Of a stretch of 64,000 nucleotides of DNA, positions 16,520 through 24,791 are shown piece after piece (positions within the stretch are counted from its first letter, which is position 1; the number at the start of each line of letters is the position of its first letter). The stretch is from contig NZ_JADQDQ010000003.1 in the NCBI RefSeq assembly GCF_015694725.1, forward strand, positions 62,001 to 126,000, in the 5' to 3' direction. Made by a program: the position numbers and the translations under genes. This stretch comes from Hymenobacter jeongseonensis (GTDB lineage Bacteria > Bacteroidota > Bacteroidia > Cytophagales > Hymenobacteraceae). The notes beneath the pieces were generated by a model. It did not search any database, had not been told where the DNA came from, and saw only the letters and a program-made list of their open reading frames with translations.

Positions 16520-18001
16520 CTATTTTTCTTCCACAACCAACTCAATGTCCACAAAGTCGGTGGGTGTGTTCGGACTCATTACCGGCTTGGGATTGATGGC
16601 AATTTTGGCCGGATTGACTTTACCTTGTTGGGCCAAAATGGTTTGGGATTTCATCAAATTTGCCCGGCTGAAATCATCGCCTGAGCGCAAGGGCAGCGGC
16701 GCGAGCAAGGCCGTGCTGGACGTCTTCTTATTGCCGCTGACCGTGATGTTGCGCAGCTTGGCCTTCCGGCCTTCGCTGATGGCAAAAGCCAAGTCCGTTG
16801 TGCCGTCGGGCTGTGGCGTGGCAGTGGGAACTGCCGAGAAGAAGAGGAATCCGTGGTCCATGTAGCGAGAGGTGATGTCGCGGCCCTTGGGGTCGAAATT
16901 CAGGCGTTGCACCACCGTGGCTGAGTCGTATGCGTCGCCGGTTTTGAGGCCCAGCGCTTCATTCAGCTCCGCCGTCGACAAGTAGGTATTGCCCTGCCAC
17001 GTGATGCGGCCAATGCGAGTGGCTGTGGCAGCTGGCGCATTTGTGGAAGTGGTAGCGGCCGGCGTGGCGGCAACCTCGGTAGCCGGGGAGCCGGTGCAGG
17101 CGGTGGCAGCCCAGGCGAAGCCAAACACGGGCAATACCAAGAGGAAACGAAGTTTTTGCATAGGTGAGGAAGTTGGTTGGGTGAGCATTTTGATGCGGAG
17201 AAAAATTTGCTTGTTGGAGAAAGCGTGGGCCAAGGCAAACGGGGGCTGCTGCGCCGCCAGCTTTATCAACAGCTCGCCGTAGGTTCGGGGGCTGCCTTGG
17301 GCGCGGGCCACGGCCTCGTCGGCCAAGTATTCGTGCACGGTTTTGAGCTGCTGGCGGAAATAGGGCACCAAGCCGTTGAACCAGAAAAGCACGCCCAGTG
17401 CTTCAACTAGAAGCAGGTCGGCCGTGTGCTTCTGCCGGACGTGCACACCCTCGTGCAAAAGCAGCAACTGACGCTCCTCGGCACTCAGCGCCTCGTGCTG
17501 CGGCGACAGAAACACGTGCCGGCCAAAGGAAAACGCCGGTAAGCTGGGCTCGGGCAGGTGCACGATGGCGAAGGCGCCTAAGTCAGTGCTCGGGTGGCGC
17601 TTGGCGAGCTGCGCTAGGTCGCGCAGGTTGCGCGTGGCCGCCACGAGCTTGTAGAGGGCGCCGAGGACGTAAAGCCCCAGCAGACCGTGCATCAACAGGG
17701 CGGCCAGGTCCGGGCCGACCCCGGTGGCAGCAACTGCGGGAGCCGTTGGGCTGGGTTTCCAGTTCAGTTGAAAAACGAGCGGCCGGCCGGCCGGGGATTC
17801 CGAAACCGAACCCGCCAGAAAATCGGCCAGCCCCGGAAATGCCAGCAGGGGAATGACCACGCTCGCCGCCAGCGCCCCCAGCAGGTAGGCCCGGTTTCCG
17901 GCGAAGTAGGTGAGCCGGGCCAGCAGCAGGCGGTAGGCCAGGGCAAAAACGGCCAAGCAAAAGCTTGCCTCGGCCAGATAGAGCAAAGTGCTACTTAGCA
18001 T
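16520..18001 (-). CDS. M56 (BlaR1/MecR1-like) membrane metalloprotease with two C-terminal POTRA-like domains
   Basis: A 493-residue protein. N-terminal membrane helices (about 5-60 and 100-120) surround a loop region, then comes the zinc-protease motif HEGVH at 183-187 with the downstream ligand region TVHEYLADEA (about 221-230), as in BlaR1. A further helix (about 285-300) is followed by a Thr/Ala-rich linker and two repeats. The first is ITWQGNTYLSTAELNEALGL with a GDAYD turn. The second is LRNITVSGNKKTSSTALLAP with DFSRANLMKSQTILAQQG, ending FVDIELVVEEK. Both repeats have the beta-alpha-alpha-beta-beta pattern of POTRA domains as in BamA. M56 sensors usually end in a ligand-binding or TonB-like domain, so this fusion is unusual. 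It overlaps blaI by 11 bases and probably cleaves or inactivates BlaI. Confidence 0.82.
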   Translation of the reverse strand: MLSSTLLYLAEASFCLAVFALAYRLLLARLTYFAGNRAYLLGALAASVVIPLLAFPGLADFLAGSVSESPAGRPLVFQLNWKPSPTAPAVAATGVGPDLAALLMHGLLGLYVLGALYKLVAATRNLRDLAQLAKRHPSTDLGAFAIVHLPEPSLPAFSFGRHVFLSPQHEALSAEERQLLLLHEGVHVRQKHTADLLLVEALGVLFWFNGLVPYFRQQLKTVHEYLADEAVARAQGSPRTYGELLIKLAAQQPPFALAHAFSNKQIFLRIKMLTQPTSSPMQKLRFLLVLPVFGFAWAATACTGSPATEVAATPAATTSTNAPAATATRIGRITWQGNTYLSTAELNEALGLKTGDAYDSATVVQRLNFDPKGRDITSRYMDHGFLFFSAVPTATPQPDGTTDLAFAISEGRKAKLRNITVSGNKKTSSTALLAPLPLRSGDDFSRANLMKSQTILAQQGKVNPAKIAINPKPVMSPNTPTDFVDIELVVEEK

Positions 18002-18383
18002 CGCCGTCGGGTTTGGAAGTGGTGCTCTCGGAATCGTGGAGTAGGTCGAGGAGCTGCTGCTTCTCGCGCTGGCTCAGTGTTTCTTCAACCATGAAGGAGA
18101 CCAGGGCCGTGGGCGAATTGTCGAAATACTGCGAAAGCATGCGTTTGAGGCTGGCCGCCCGGTATTCGGTTTTGCTGATGAGCGGGAAGTACTCGTAGGT
18201 TTTGCCGTAGGCCTTGAAGCCCACGTAGGCCTTGCGCTCCAGAATGCGCACCACCGACGACACGGTGTTGTAGGGCGGCTTGGGCTCATCAGGTAGCTGC
18301 TCGATTATGTCCTTCACAAAAGCTTTCTTTAGCTTCCACAAAGCCTGCATGATGCGCTCCTCGGTTTTGGTTAATTCTTCCAT
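17991..18383 (-). CDS. BlaI/MecI/CopY family transcriptional repressor
   Basis: A 130-residue dimeric winged-helix repressor: LTKTEERIMQALWKLKKAFV starts the DNA-binding domain, with PYNTVSSVVRILERKAYVG as recognition helix and wing, then YEYFPLISKTEYRAASLKRM and a C-terminal dimerisation helix ending DLLHD. In known systems the M56 partner triggers cleavage of the repressor. The ATG at 18383 lies four bases after a TACATTTG box, so the mRNA is probably leaderless. The operator array at 18397-18452 covers its promoter, so it likely represses itself and the downstream protease. Confidence 0.92.
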   Translation of the reverse strand: MEELTKTEERIMQALWKLKKAFVKDIIEQLPDEPKPPYNTVSSVVRILERKAYVGFKAYGKTYEYFPLISKTEYRAASLKRMLSQYFDNSPTALVSFMVEETLSQREKQQLLDLLHDSESTTSKPDGDAK

Positions 18384-18387
18384 GCAA

Positions 18388-18395
18388 CAAATGTA
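18388..18395 (-). promoter_or_regulatory. -7 box of the blaI-M56 operon
   Basis: The minus strand reads TACATTTG, an exact TAnnTTTG match, four bases before the blaI ATG. A TTTC lies 19 bases further upstream as a possible -33 element, and a dyad occupies the spacer between them. Confidence 0.55.
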
Positions 18396-18396
18396 T

Positions 18397-18452
18397 AACT
18401 GCTTAATCAGTTTTGAAACTTATTTATCAGTTATAAAACTGATTCAGCAGTT
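18397..18452. promoter_or_regulatory. Operator array of AACTG/CAGTT half-sites for the BlaI-type repressor
   Basis: There are three overlapping dyads. AACTG-n6-CAGTT spans 18397-18412. ATCAGTT-n4-AACTGAT spans 18426-18443 and is perfect. AACTG-n6-CAGTT spans 18437-18452 and shares a half-site with the second. The first covers the spacer of the blaI promoter. The half-site differs from the TACA/TGTA operator of staphylococcal BlaI. Binding by this repressor is an inference from position. Confidence 0.6.
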
Positions 18453-18536
18453 TTTGGTTGAATTGGGGTCGAAATCAAAGATTCGTGGCGAAAAAATTCG
18501 GGTTCGGCCCGCCTTGCCCCCGACCTTTGTCGCATC

Positions 18537-19304
18537 ATGCACATCACCGATTCCCACGCCCACCTCTACTCCGAACAGTTCAAGCCTGACCGGCTCGATG
18601 CCCTGCGCCGCGCCCAGGAGGCTGGCGTGCGCACCATCGTGATGCCCAACGTGGACCATTCCACCATCGACGCCATGCTGGAACTGGAGGCCCAGGCCCC
18701 GGAAACCTGCTTCGCCATGATGGGCCTGCACCCGTGCTCGGTCACGCGCAGTTTCGAGCAGGACTTGTATGAAGTGGAAACCTGGCTGGGCCGCCGGCCC
18801 TTCGCCGCAGTGGGCGAGGCCGGGCTCGATTTGTACTGGGACAAAACCTTGCTGCCCCAGCAGCAGGAGGCCCTCCGAATTCAATTGCAAATGGCCAAGC
18901 AGCACCAGTTGCCCATTGTGCTACACACCCGCGAGGCCTTTGCCGAAACCGCCGACCTGGTGGAGGCTGCGCAGGACGGTAGCTTGCGTGGGGTGTTTCA
19001 TTGCTTTTCGGGCACGCCCGAAGAAGCCGAGCGCGCCATTAAGCTGGGCTTTATGCTGGGCATCGGGGGCGTGGCCACCTTCAAGAATGGCGGCGCCGAC
19101 AAGGTGCTGCCGGGCATTGGCCTGGAGCACTTGCTGCTGGAAACCGACTGCCCCTACCTGGCGCCTGTGCCGCACCGCGGCAAGCGCAACGAGCCCGCCT
19201 ACCTGCCGCTAATACTGCGGCGGGTGGCCGAGCTGCTGGGCAAAGACGTGGAGGAAGTGGCCGAGGCCACTACGCGCAACGCAGCGGCGCTGTTCAATTT
19301 GTGA
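18537..19304 (+). CDS. tatD: TatD family metal-dependent hydrolase
   Basis: A 255-residue cytoplasmic TIM-barrel hydrolase, probably a 3'-5' deoxyribonuclease as known for TatD/YcfH proteins. Metal ligands are visible in order: DSHAHL (His 7 and 9), VGEAGLD (Glu about 98), IVLHTRE, VFHCFSG and LLETDCPYL. Length matches the family. A GACCTTTG sequence, one mismatch from the -7 box, ends seven bases before the ATG. It is divergent from blaI and followed by a terminator. Genes of this family are often called tatD or ycfH; which paralogue this is cannot be told. Confidence 0.9.
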   Translation: MHITDSHAHLYSEQFKPDRLDALRRAQEAGVRTIVMPNVDHSTIDAMLELEAQAPETCFAMMGLHPCSVTRSFEQDLYEVETWLGRRPFAAVGEAGLDLYWDKTLLPQQQEALRIQLQMAKQHQLPIVLHTREAFAETADLVEAAQDGSLRGVFHCFSGTPEEAERAIKLGFMLGIGGVATFKNGGADKVLPGIGLEHLLLETDCPYLAPVPHRGKRNEPAYLPLILRRVAELLGKDVEEVAEATTRNAAALFNL

Positions 19305-19311
19305 GCCAACC

Positions 19312-19352
19312 AAAAAGGGAGAACCGCGGATGGTCGCGGCTCTCCCTTTTTC
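19312..19352 (+). terminator. Rho-independent terminator of tatD
   Basis: A-tract, a GC-rich stem of about 17 bp with one mismatch (AAAAAGGGAG paired with CTCCCTTTTT) and a six-base loop, ending in a T-rich run. It begins eight bases after the tatD stop. Confidence 0.8.
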
Positions 19353-19385
19353 TTTTAATTGAAGTGGATTCGTAACTCAAAAGAA

Positions 19386-19478
19386 CGTCATGCAGAGCGC
19401 AGCGAAGCATCTCGCGTGTTGCCACTAATTATTGAATTACTGCCACAAGCGAGATGCTTCGCTGCGCTCTGCATGACG
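19386..19478. repeat. Long palindromic repeat, copy 1
   Basis: The arms are perfect inverted repeats of 30 bp, starting CGTCATGCAGAGCGCAGCGA and ending in TCTCGC, around a loop of about 33 bases. It lies between the convergent tatD and CZB-like genes. It belongs to the family of eight described in the findings. Confidence 0.9.
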
Positions 19479-19537
19479 GCCAGTATTGCATTTCTATACA
19501 GTTTCTTTAATTTTCTTAATTGAAATTGGCGGAAATG

Positions 19538-19903
19538 CTATTTGGCGCCCGCCACCATTCCGGCTTCGAGCCGGCTGAGCAGGTTTTCAATCTGGTCGGC
19601 GAAGGCATTGATTTGGTCGAGGCCGGCGCGCGACTCCTCAATCTGGCCGCGGTTGTAGCGGGTGGCCAGTTCCTGGCCCGTCCGCATCATTTGCTGGGTG
19701 AGGTGCTCCAGTTCGCTTACTTCGCCCGATGCGCGCAGGGCGGGCTTCAAGGTGGTCTGAATCCACTGACCAAGGGGATTGTCGCGAATCGAAAATAACT
19801 CCGGCTCCGCCTCCCGCACCCCGTAGAGCACCGAGCGTAGCCGCGACTTAAACAAAACCTGCTTCACGCGGGCTTGCTGAAAGTCGAAAGGAGTGAGGGC
19901 CAT
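19538..19903 (-). CDS. CZB-like small helical protein
   Basis: A 121-residue all-helical protein from ATG 19903 (MALTPFDFQQARVKQVLFKSR). The pattern resembles the chemoreceptor zinc-binding (CZB) domain: KSRLRSVLYG, then SIRDNPLGQWIQ, then ELEHLTQQMM and a final helix. In CZB proteins a first-helix His, a Cys before LGxW and two later His bind zinc; here the Cys position reads Asn and only one His (in ELEHL) is evident. It may therefore not bind zinc in the usual way. It follows the PAS protein by 58 bases on the same strand and is likely a partner in the same signalling unit. Confidence 0.6.
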   Translation of the reverse strand: MALTPFDFQQARVKQVLFKSRLRSVLYGVREAEPELFSIRDNPLGQWIQTTLKPALRASGEVSELEHLTQQMMRTGQELATRYNRGQIEESRAGLDQINAFADQIENLLSRLEAGMVAGAK

Positions 19904-19961
19904 GCGGGGAGGGGGTAAGCGGGTAATGCGGGGAAATTGCAGCAGGTGGGGCGAGTGGGGC

Positions 19962-21269
19962 TTACGCGGTGGCGTCGGGGGCATCGCGCAGCCGCTCCAG
20001 GGCCTGGCGGGCGTTCACCAACTCGGTGACTTCGAAGGCAAACACCATGATGCCGGCCGGCTGGCCCTGCTCGCGGAACTGCTGGTAAATGAAGTTGAAA
20101 TAGGTGTCGTGCAATTGGCCGCTGGCGTCGCGCTCCAGTTTCATGTTCAGCTCGTTGCCGTTGAAGGTTTCGCCGGTTTGGTACACCTTGTCGAGCAGCC
20201 CGATGATGCCCTGCTCCTTGATTTCGGGCAGCGCCTCGGCCACGGTGAGGCCCTGAAGCTGGCGGTGCGGGAAAATTTGCTGGTACACCGGGTTCACAAA
20301 CTCGAACACGTGCTCCGGGCCGCGCAGAATGCAAATCATGGCCGGGGCCTGCATGAACAGGTTATGGAAGGTTTCGCGCTGATTTTCCGCCTTCTGGTAC
20401 AGCTCGTAGGCTTGCTCCGATAGGCTGCTTTGCTGCTCGTTGGCCTCCAACAACTCTTGCACCATCTGGCGCTGCTCGTGGATTTCGGTAGCGCCGCCCA
20501 CCCATAGGTTGATGGCGCCGGCTTCGTCGTAGCGGGGCGTGGCCCGCACCAGAATCCAGCGGTACTGGCCGTCGTGGCGGCGCAGGCGGTACTCCACCTG
20601 GTAGGGCGCGCCGGTTTCCACCGAATGCCGCCAAGCTTGCATCACCCGGTCGTGGTCCTCGGGGTGAATGTTGGCGGTCCACTGGTTGCCCGTTTCCTGG
20701 GCCATGGTGCGGCCCGTGAAGCCCAACCAACGGGGATTGAAATAGTCGCGGTGGCCGTCGGGCGTGGCCGTCCAGATGAGCACCGGCAGGCTTTCGAGCA
20801 CGAACCGCGTGCGGTCCTGGGCTTCGGCCAGGGCTTTCTGAACGCGGGCGGCCTCCTGGGCAGCGCGGTACTGCTCGGTTACGTTTTGGGTGCGCTGCAG
20901 GATGTATTGCAGCTGGCCCTGCTCGTCGAGCAAGGGGTAATGCGTGGCCTGCCAGTACATCTCTTCTAAGCCGCCGCCCTGCTCGGTGGGGCGGGCCAGG
21001 TCGTAGCGAATGACAGGCATGGCGTGCGGCTCCAGGTAGCGGCGCACGTGCTCGTGCGACTCGGCAATGATGTTGCCTTGGTTCTGGTCGACCGACGGGT
21101 AGGCTTCGAACATCGGGCGGCCCACGGCTTCCTCGCGCGATTTCATCGAGGCGGCCACGTGGGCGTCCGTATTGTCCAGAATGGTCGCATCGGGGGTCAT
21201 GAGCAGAAAATTGTCCGGCAGGGAGCGGAATAATTGCTGATAATCCACAGGGGAAACGAGTGCGGGCAT
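19962..21269 (-). CDS. Multi-PAS sensory protein without an output domain
   Basis: A 435-residue cytoplasmic protein from ATG 21269 (MPALVSPVDYQQLFRSLPDN). Three PAS-type domains are visible: about 10-130 (DNFLLMTPDATILDNTDAH), about 155-270 (LPVLIWTATPDGHRDYFNPRWLGFTG with the PAC segment VEYRLRRHDGQYRWILVRATPRYD), and about 300-420 (APAMICILRGPEHVFEFVNP). Short coiled-coil linkers join them. No kinase, GGDEF or HTH domain follows, so output must pass to another protein. The CZB-like gene downstream is the obvious candidate. An extra five residues from a TTG are possible. Confidence 0.8.
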   Translation of the reverse strand: MPALVSPVDYQQLFRSLPDNFLLMTPDATILDNTDAHVAASMKSREEAVGRPMFEAYPSVDQNQGNIIAESHEHVRRYLEPHAMPVIRYDLARPTEQGGGLEEMYWQATHYPLLDEQGQLQYILQRTQNVTEQYRAAQEAARVQKALAEAQDRTRFVLESLPVLIWTATPDGHRDYFNPRWLGFTGRTMAQETGNQWTANIHPEDHDRVMQAWRHSVETGAPYQVEYRLRRHDGQYRWILVRATPRYDEAGAINLWVGGATEIHEQRQMVQELLEANEQQSSLSEQAYELYQKAENQRETFHNLFMQAPAMICILRGPEHVFEFVNPVYQQIFPHRQLQGLTVAEALPEIKEQGIIGLLDKVYQTGETFNGNELNMKLERDASGQLHDTYFNFIYQQFREQGQPAGIMVFAFEVTELVNARQALERLRDAPDATA

Positions 21270-21345
21270 GGTCGGGGGAAACAACGATTGGGCAAACGGA
21301 AGCCCTCCGCAAAGAGGGCCAGGGGCGTAGTCGTACTACTAGGTG

Positions 21346-21372
21346 CAAAACTACTAAGCCGGGCGCTAGCAA
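21346..21372 (-). promoter_or_regulatory. Promoter of the PAS-CZB operon
   Basis: On the minus strand a TTG (21372-21370) and TAGTTTTG (21353-21346) are separated by about 16 bases, close to the Bacteroidota consensus. Transcription would start near 21339. Confidence 0.5.
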
Positions 21373-21548
21373 GCCGCACTTCTCGGGTTGGTATAAGGGG
21401 CGTGCTCTCCGCAACCGCCGGCTTCCTCATTGCTCTTGTCTGCCTGAGCCGGCACTTCATCCGGCGGCTGCGCTGCTTCGGCAACAGGTAGTTGAAAGCG
21501 GATTGCCCCAGCCGGCACCTTTGGACCAGAACTTACCCGCCGGTCTCC

Positions 21549-23798
21549 ATGAAAACTTCCTTACTCCTGGCCTTGCTGCTGCTGCTGCTGGGCTGTACTC
21601 GTTCCGCCGCCCAAGCCCCTGCTGTCAGTCCGCCAATTGGCGCCGCTACCTCCATCTCTGGCACCGTGCGCGACGCGGGCGGCCAGCCGCTGCCGGGCGT
21701 GAACGTGTTCCTGAAAACCACCTTCGACGGCACCAGCACCGACTCGTTGGGCCGGTTCCAGTTCGAGACGCGCCAGGTGGGCGGTTTCGGCTTGGTGGTC
21801 ACGTTTATCGGCTACGAGCCGCAGGAACTGCCTGTCACGCTCGGCCTGGATGCCCTGGCGCTGCCCAACATCCGCCTGAAAGCCTCCCGCGCCGCTCTCG
21901 GCGACGTGGTGGTGACGGCCGGCGCCTTCGAGGCCAGCGACGAAAAGCGCAGCAGCGTACTCAAGCCCCTGGATATTGTGACCACGGCCGGCGCCCTGGC
22001 CGACGTGGCCGGCGCCCTCAACACCCTGCCCGGCACCACCCGCAACGGCGACGAAGGCAAGCTGTTCGTGCGCGGCGGGGCGGCCGGCGAAACCAAGCAG
22101 TACCTCGACGGCCTGCCCCTGCAAAGCCCGTACGGGGCCAGCGTGAGTGGCACGCCCGCCCGGGGCCGGTTTTCGCCCATGCTCTTCAAGGGCACGGTGT
22201 TCAGCACCGGCGGCTACTCCGCGGAGTACGGGCAGGCCTTATCGGCGGCGGTGATTTTGAATTCGATTGACCTGGCGCCGGAAACGCAGACGGGCATCAC
22301 GCTGCTGTCGCTGGGGCAAATCGGGTTGTCGCAGCAGCAGCGCTGGGAACGGTCGTCGGTGGCCGTGGCCGGCGACTACATGAATATGCGGCCCTACTTC
22401 GGGGTGGTGCCGCAGCGCGTGCTCTCGGCCTACGAGTCGGGCAGCGGCTCGGTGGCCTACCGGCAACGCACCGGCGAGGCGGGCATGTTCAAGGCCTACG
22501 GCGCCTTCACCAAAGCCCACACCGCCGTGCGCACGCCCGCCGTGGAGTGGCAAAACGGCCGCCCCGTGGATTTGCAAAACACCAACGTGTACCTCAACAC
22601 CAGCTTCCGCAGCCCCTTGCGCGGCGGCTGGAGCCTGAACACCGGCCTTGCTGCCACCCGCGACGAGCAGACCATAGACCTGGGCACCCAAGGCGCCGCG
22701 CCCGAAATCAGCCGCGTGCACGAGCTGGAGCAATCCGTGGTGGGCCGCGTGGTGCTTACCAATGACTCGGTGGGCACCTACTGGAACCTGAAAATGGGCG
22801 CCGAAGGCCTGGGCCAGCGGTTTGCCCAACGGGCCCGGCAGCACGCCGACGACCACGCCGCCGACTTGCCCGAGCGGGAATTCGACGAGCAGCGGGCCTC
22901 CGCCTTCGCCGAAGCCAACATCGCTTTCACCAGCCAGCTCGCCGGTCGGGTAGGGGGGCGGGCCGAGTATTCGGGGGTGCTGAACCGCTGGAACGCTGCC
23001 CCGCGCCTGGCCCTGGCCTACCAACTCACCGAAGCCAGCCAGGTGTCGGCCGCCTACGGCCATTTCTACCAAACCCCCGCCAACAACTTGCTGCTCTTTG
23101 CCCACGGCAACCCCGCCCTGCGCTTCGAGCGCGCCGACCATTACCTGCTCACCTACCAGCGTGTGCGCGCCGACCGCACCCTGCGCGTGGAAGGCTACTA
23201 TAAGGACTACCAACACCTCACGCGCTTCGATGCCGCCACCCAATACCAACCCCGTGCCTACCAGAGCACCGGCAGCGGCTACGCCCGCGGCGTGGACCTG
23301 TTCTGGCGCGACCGCAAAACGGTGAAAAACCTCGATTACTGGGTGAGCTACGGCCTGCTCGACACCCGCCGCCAGCAGCGCACCGACCCCGGGTTGGCCG
23401 TGCCCACGTTTGCGGCCCGGCACAGCATGAGCGTGGTGGGCAAGTACTGGTTCGGCAAACTGCACACGCTGGTGGGAGCCACCGTCAACTACACCAGCCC
23501 GCGCCTGAGCTACGACCCCAGCTTCCGGGCCATCCGCACCCCCAGCTACCAGGAATTGAGCATGAATTTCAGCTACGTCACCAGCATCAAAAAGAACCTG
23601 ACCATTGTGCACGTATCGTGCTCCAACCTGCTGGGCCGGGACAATGTGTTCGGCTACCGCTACGGCGCCACGCCCAGCGACCAAGGCACCTACCAGCGAG
23701 TAAACGTGACGCCCTCGGCCCCGCGCATGCTGTTCGTGGTGCTCATGGTGTCCATCAACAAGGCCCGGCCCGCCGACACGAGCGTAGTCCCGGAGTAG
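21549..23798 (+). CDS. TonB-dependent receptor with carboxypeptidase-like N-terminal domain
   Basis: A 749-residue outer-membrane protein from ATG 21549. A signal sequence (MKTSLLLALLLLLLGCTRSA) is followed by a CarboxypepD_reg-like domain (about 35-115: GTVRDAGGQPLPGVNVFLK), a plug (about 125-235, with GGAAGETKQYLDGLPLQSPYG) and a beta-barrel ending in aromatic-rich strands. The signal region contains both a lipobox-like LLGC and an AQA signal peptidase I site. No outer-membrane partner such as SusD is adjacent, so the substrate is unknown. A small periplasmic protein gene follows. The stop codon TAG lies inside the nested palindrome at 23794-23866. Confidence 0.87.
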   Translation: MKTSLLLALLLLLLGCTRSAAQAPAVSPPIGAATSISGTVRDAGGQPLPGVNVFLKTTFDGTSTDSLGRFQFETRQVGGFGLVVTFIGYEPQELPVTLGLDALALPNIRLKASRAALGDVVVTAGAFEASDEKRSSVLKPLDIVTTAGALADVAGALNTLPGTTRNGDEGKLFVRGGAAGETKQYLDGLPLQSPYGASVSGTPARGRFSPMLFKGTVFSTGGYSAEYGQALSAAVILNSIDLAPETQTGITLLSLGQIGLSQQQRWERSSVAVAGDYMNMRPYFGVVPQRVLSAYESGSGSVAYRQRTGEAGMFKAYGAFTKAHTAVRTPAVEWQNGRPVDLQNTNVYLNTSFRSPLRGGWSLNTGLAATRDEQTIDLGTQGAAPEISRVHELEQSVVGRVVLTNDSVGTYWNLKMGAEGLGQRFAQRARQHADDHAADLPEREFDEQRASAFAEANIAFTSQLAGRVGGRAEYSGVLNRWNAAPRLALAYQLTEASQVSAAYGHFYQTPANNLLLFAHGNPALRFERADHYLLTYQRVRADRTLRVEGYYKDYQHLTRFDAATQYQPRAYQSTGSGYARGVDLFWRDRKTVKNLDYWVSYGLLDTRRQQRTDPGLAVPTFAARHSMSVVGKYWFGKLHTLVGATVNYTSPRLSYDPSFRAIRTPSYQELSMNFSYVTSIKKNLTIVHVSCSNLLGRDNVFGYRYGATPSDQGTYQRVNVTPSAPRMLFVVLMVSINKARPADTSVVPE

Positions 23799-23866
23799 CG
23801 CGGACTTTTAGTCCGCGTTGGAAAAAGCCAGCGTGGTTCTGCCGCGGACTAAAAGTCCGCGCTACT
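23794..23866. repeat. Nested palindrome, different family from the eight-copy repeat
   Basis: The outer arms AGTAGCGCGGACTTTTAGTC and GACTAAAAGTCCGCGCTACT are inverted repeats. Each arm also contains its own palindrome, CGCGGACT-TTT-AGTCCGCG. The total span is about 73 bases with a central loop. It overlaps the last codons of the receptor gene and supplies its TAG stop. Confidence 0.85.
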
Positions 23867-24012
23867 GATACGCCGCTTCGTCGGCCTTATCCGACGCTTC
23901 GGTCACAGAAAATTTCAGGGGCTACGGCAGGCCGCCACTTTTGAATCATCAACCACGGCCGGCGCCTTTGCCGCTACTCACTTCACCTTTTCAACCTTCA
24001 TTTCTCAAGCTC

Positions 24013-24717
24013 ATGAAAAAGCACTTGTTATTACTCGCCCTGGCCTCGACGTCTTTTTCGGCAGCGGCTCAGGCACCTGCAGCTGTCTCCCCTTCGGCCG
24101 TGGCCGCGCCCGCCGGCTATGCCGAGATGATGGCCGCCACCATCACGGAACTGAATAGCACCGGCGACCCTGCCCAACTCAAGCAAATTGCCAGCAAGTT
24201 TGAGCGGGCCAGCGCTGCGGCGGCCACCGACTGGCTGCCCCAGTACTACCAGTCCTACGCGCTATTGCTCACTTGTTTTCAGAGCAAGGAAGATGGCGAC
24301 GTGCGGGACAAGTACCTCGACCAGGCCGAGGCTGGGCTGGCCCGCGCCCGCAAGCTGGGCGGCGACGAATCGGAGCTGCTGGTGTTGCAAGGCTACATCT
24401 ACCAGGCCCGGCTCGGGATTTCGCCCATGATGCGCTCGGCCAAGTATGCGGCGCTGGTGAATGAGACGCTGGCTCAGGCCAAGAAGGTGAACCCCGCCAA
24501 CCCCCGCATCTACTTGGTGCAAGCCAACAACCTGTACTTTACGCCCAAAATGTTCGGCGGCGGCCCGGAGGTAGCCAAGCCCATTTATGACGAAGCCAAA
24601 ACCCGCTACGCCGCCTACAAACCCAGCAATTCGCTCCTGCCAAACTGGGGCGAGCGGCAATTGCAAAGCCGCCTAAAAGCCTACGAGCAACCGGCCGCGC
24701 AGGCTGCCGCTAAGTAA
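24013..24717 (+). CDS. Periplasmic TPR-like protein
   Basis: A 234-residue protein with a clear signal peptide (MKKHLLLLALASTSFSAAAQ, cleavage after AQA likely). The mature part is helical and looks like several degenerate TPR units: DWLPQYYQSYALLLTCF, KYLDQAEAGLARARKLGGDE, LLVLQGYIYQARLG and NPRIYLVQANNLYF. No catalytic motif is seen. A CACTTTTG at 23935-23942, one mismatch from the -7 box, may be its promoter. It follows the TonB receptor and may serve it, by context only. Confidence 0.7.
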   Translation: MKKHLLLLALASTSFSAAAQAPAAVSPSAVAAPAGYAEMMAATITELNSTGDPAQLKQIASKFERASAAAATDWLPQYYQSYALLLTCFQSKEDGDVRDKYLDQAEAGLARARKLGGDESELLVLQGYIYQARLGISPMMRSAKYAALVNETLAQAKKVNPANPRIYLVQANNLYFTPKMFGGGPEVAKPIYDEAKTRYAAYKPSNSLLPNWGERQLQSRLKAYEQPAAQAAAK

Positions 24718-24791
24718 ATCCGGTACTGCTTTAACACCCATAAAACGTTCGGTTCACCGGGCGTCCGCGCAGTTGACGCTTCTCTACCGCG

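Noticed and set aside
22239..23684. 481-codon minus-strand ORF
   Set aside because: Antisense to the TonB receptor at 21549-23798; no signal, domain or plausible start context.
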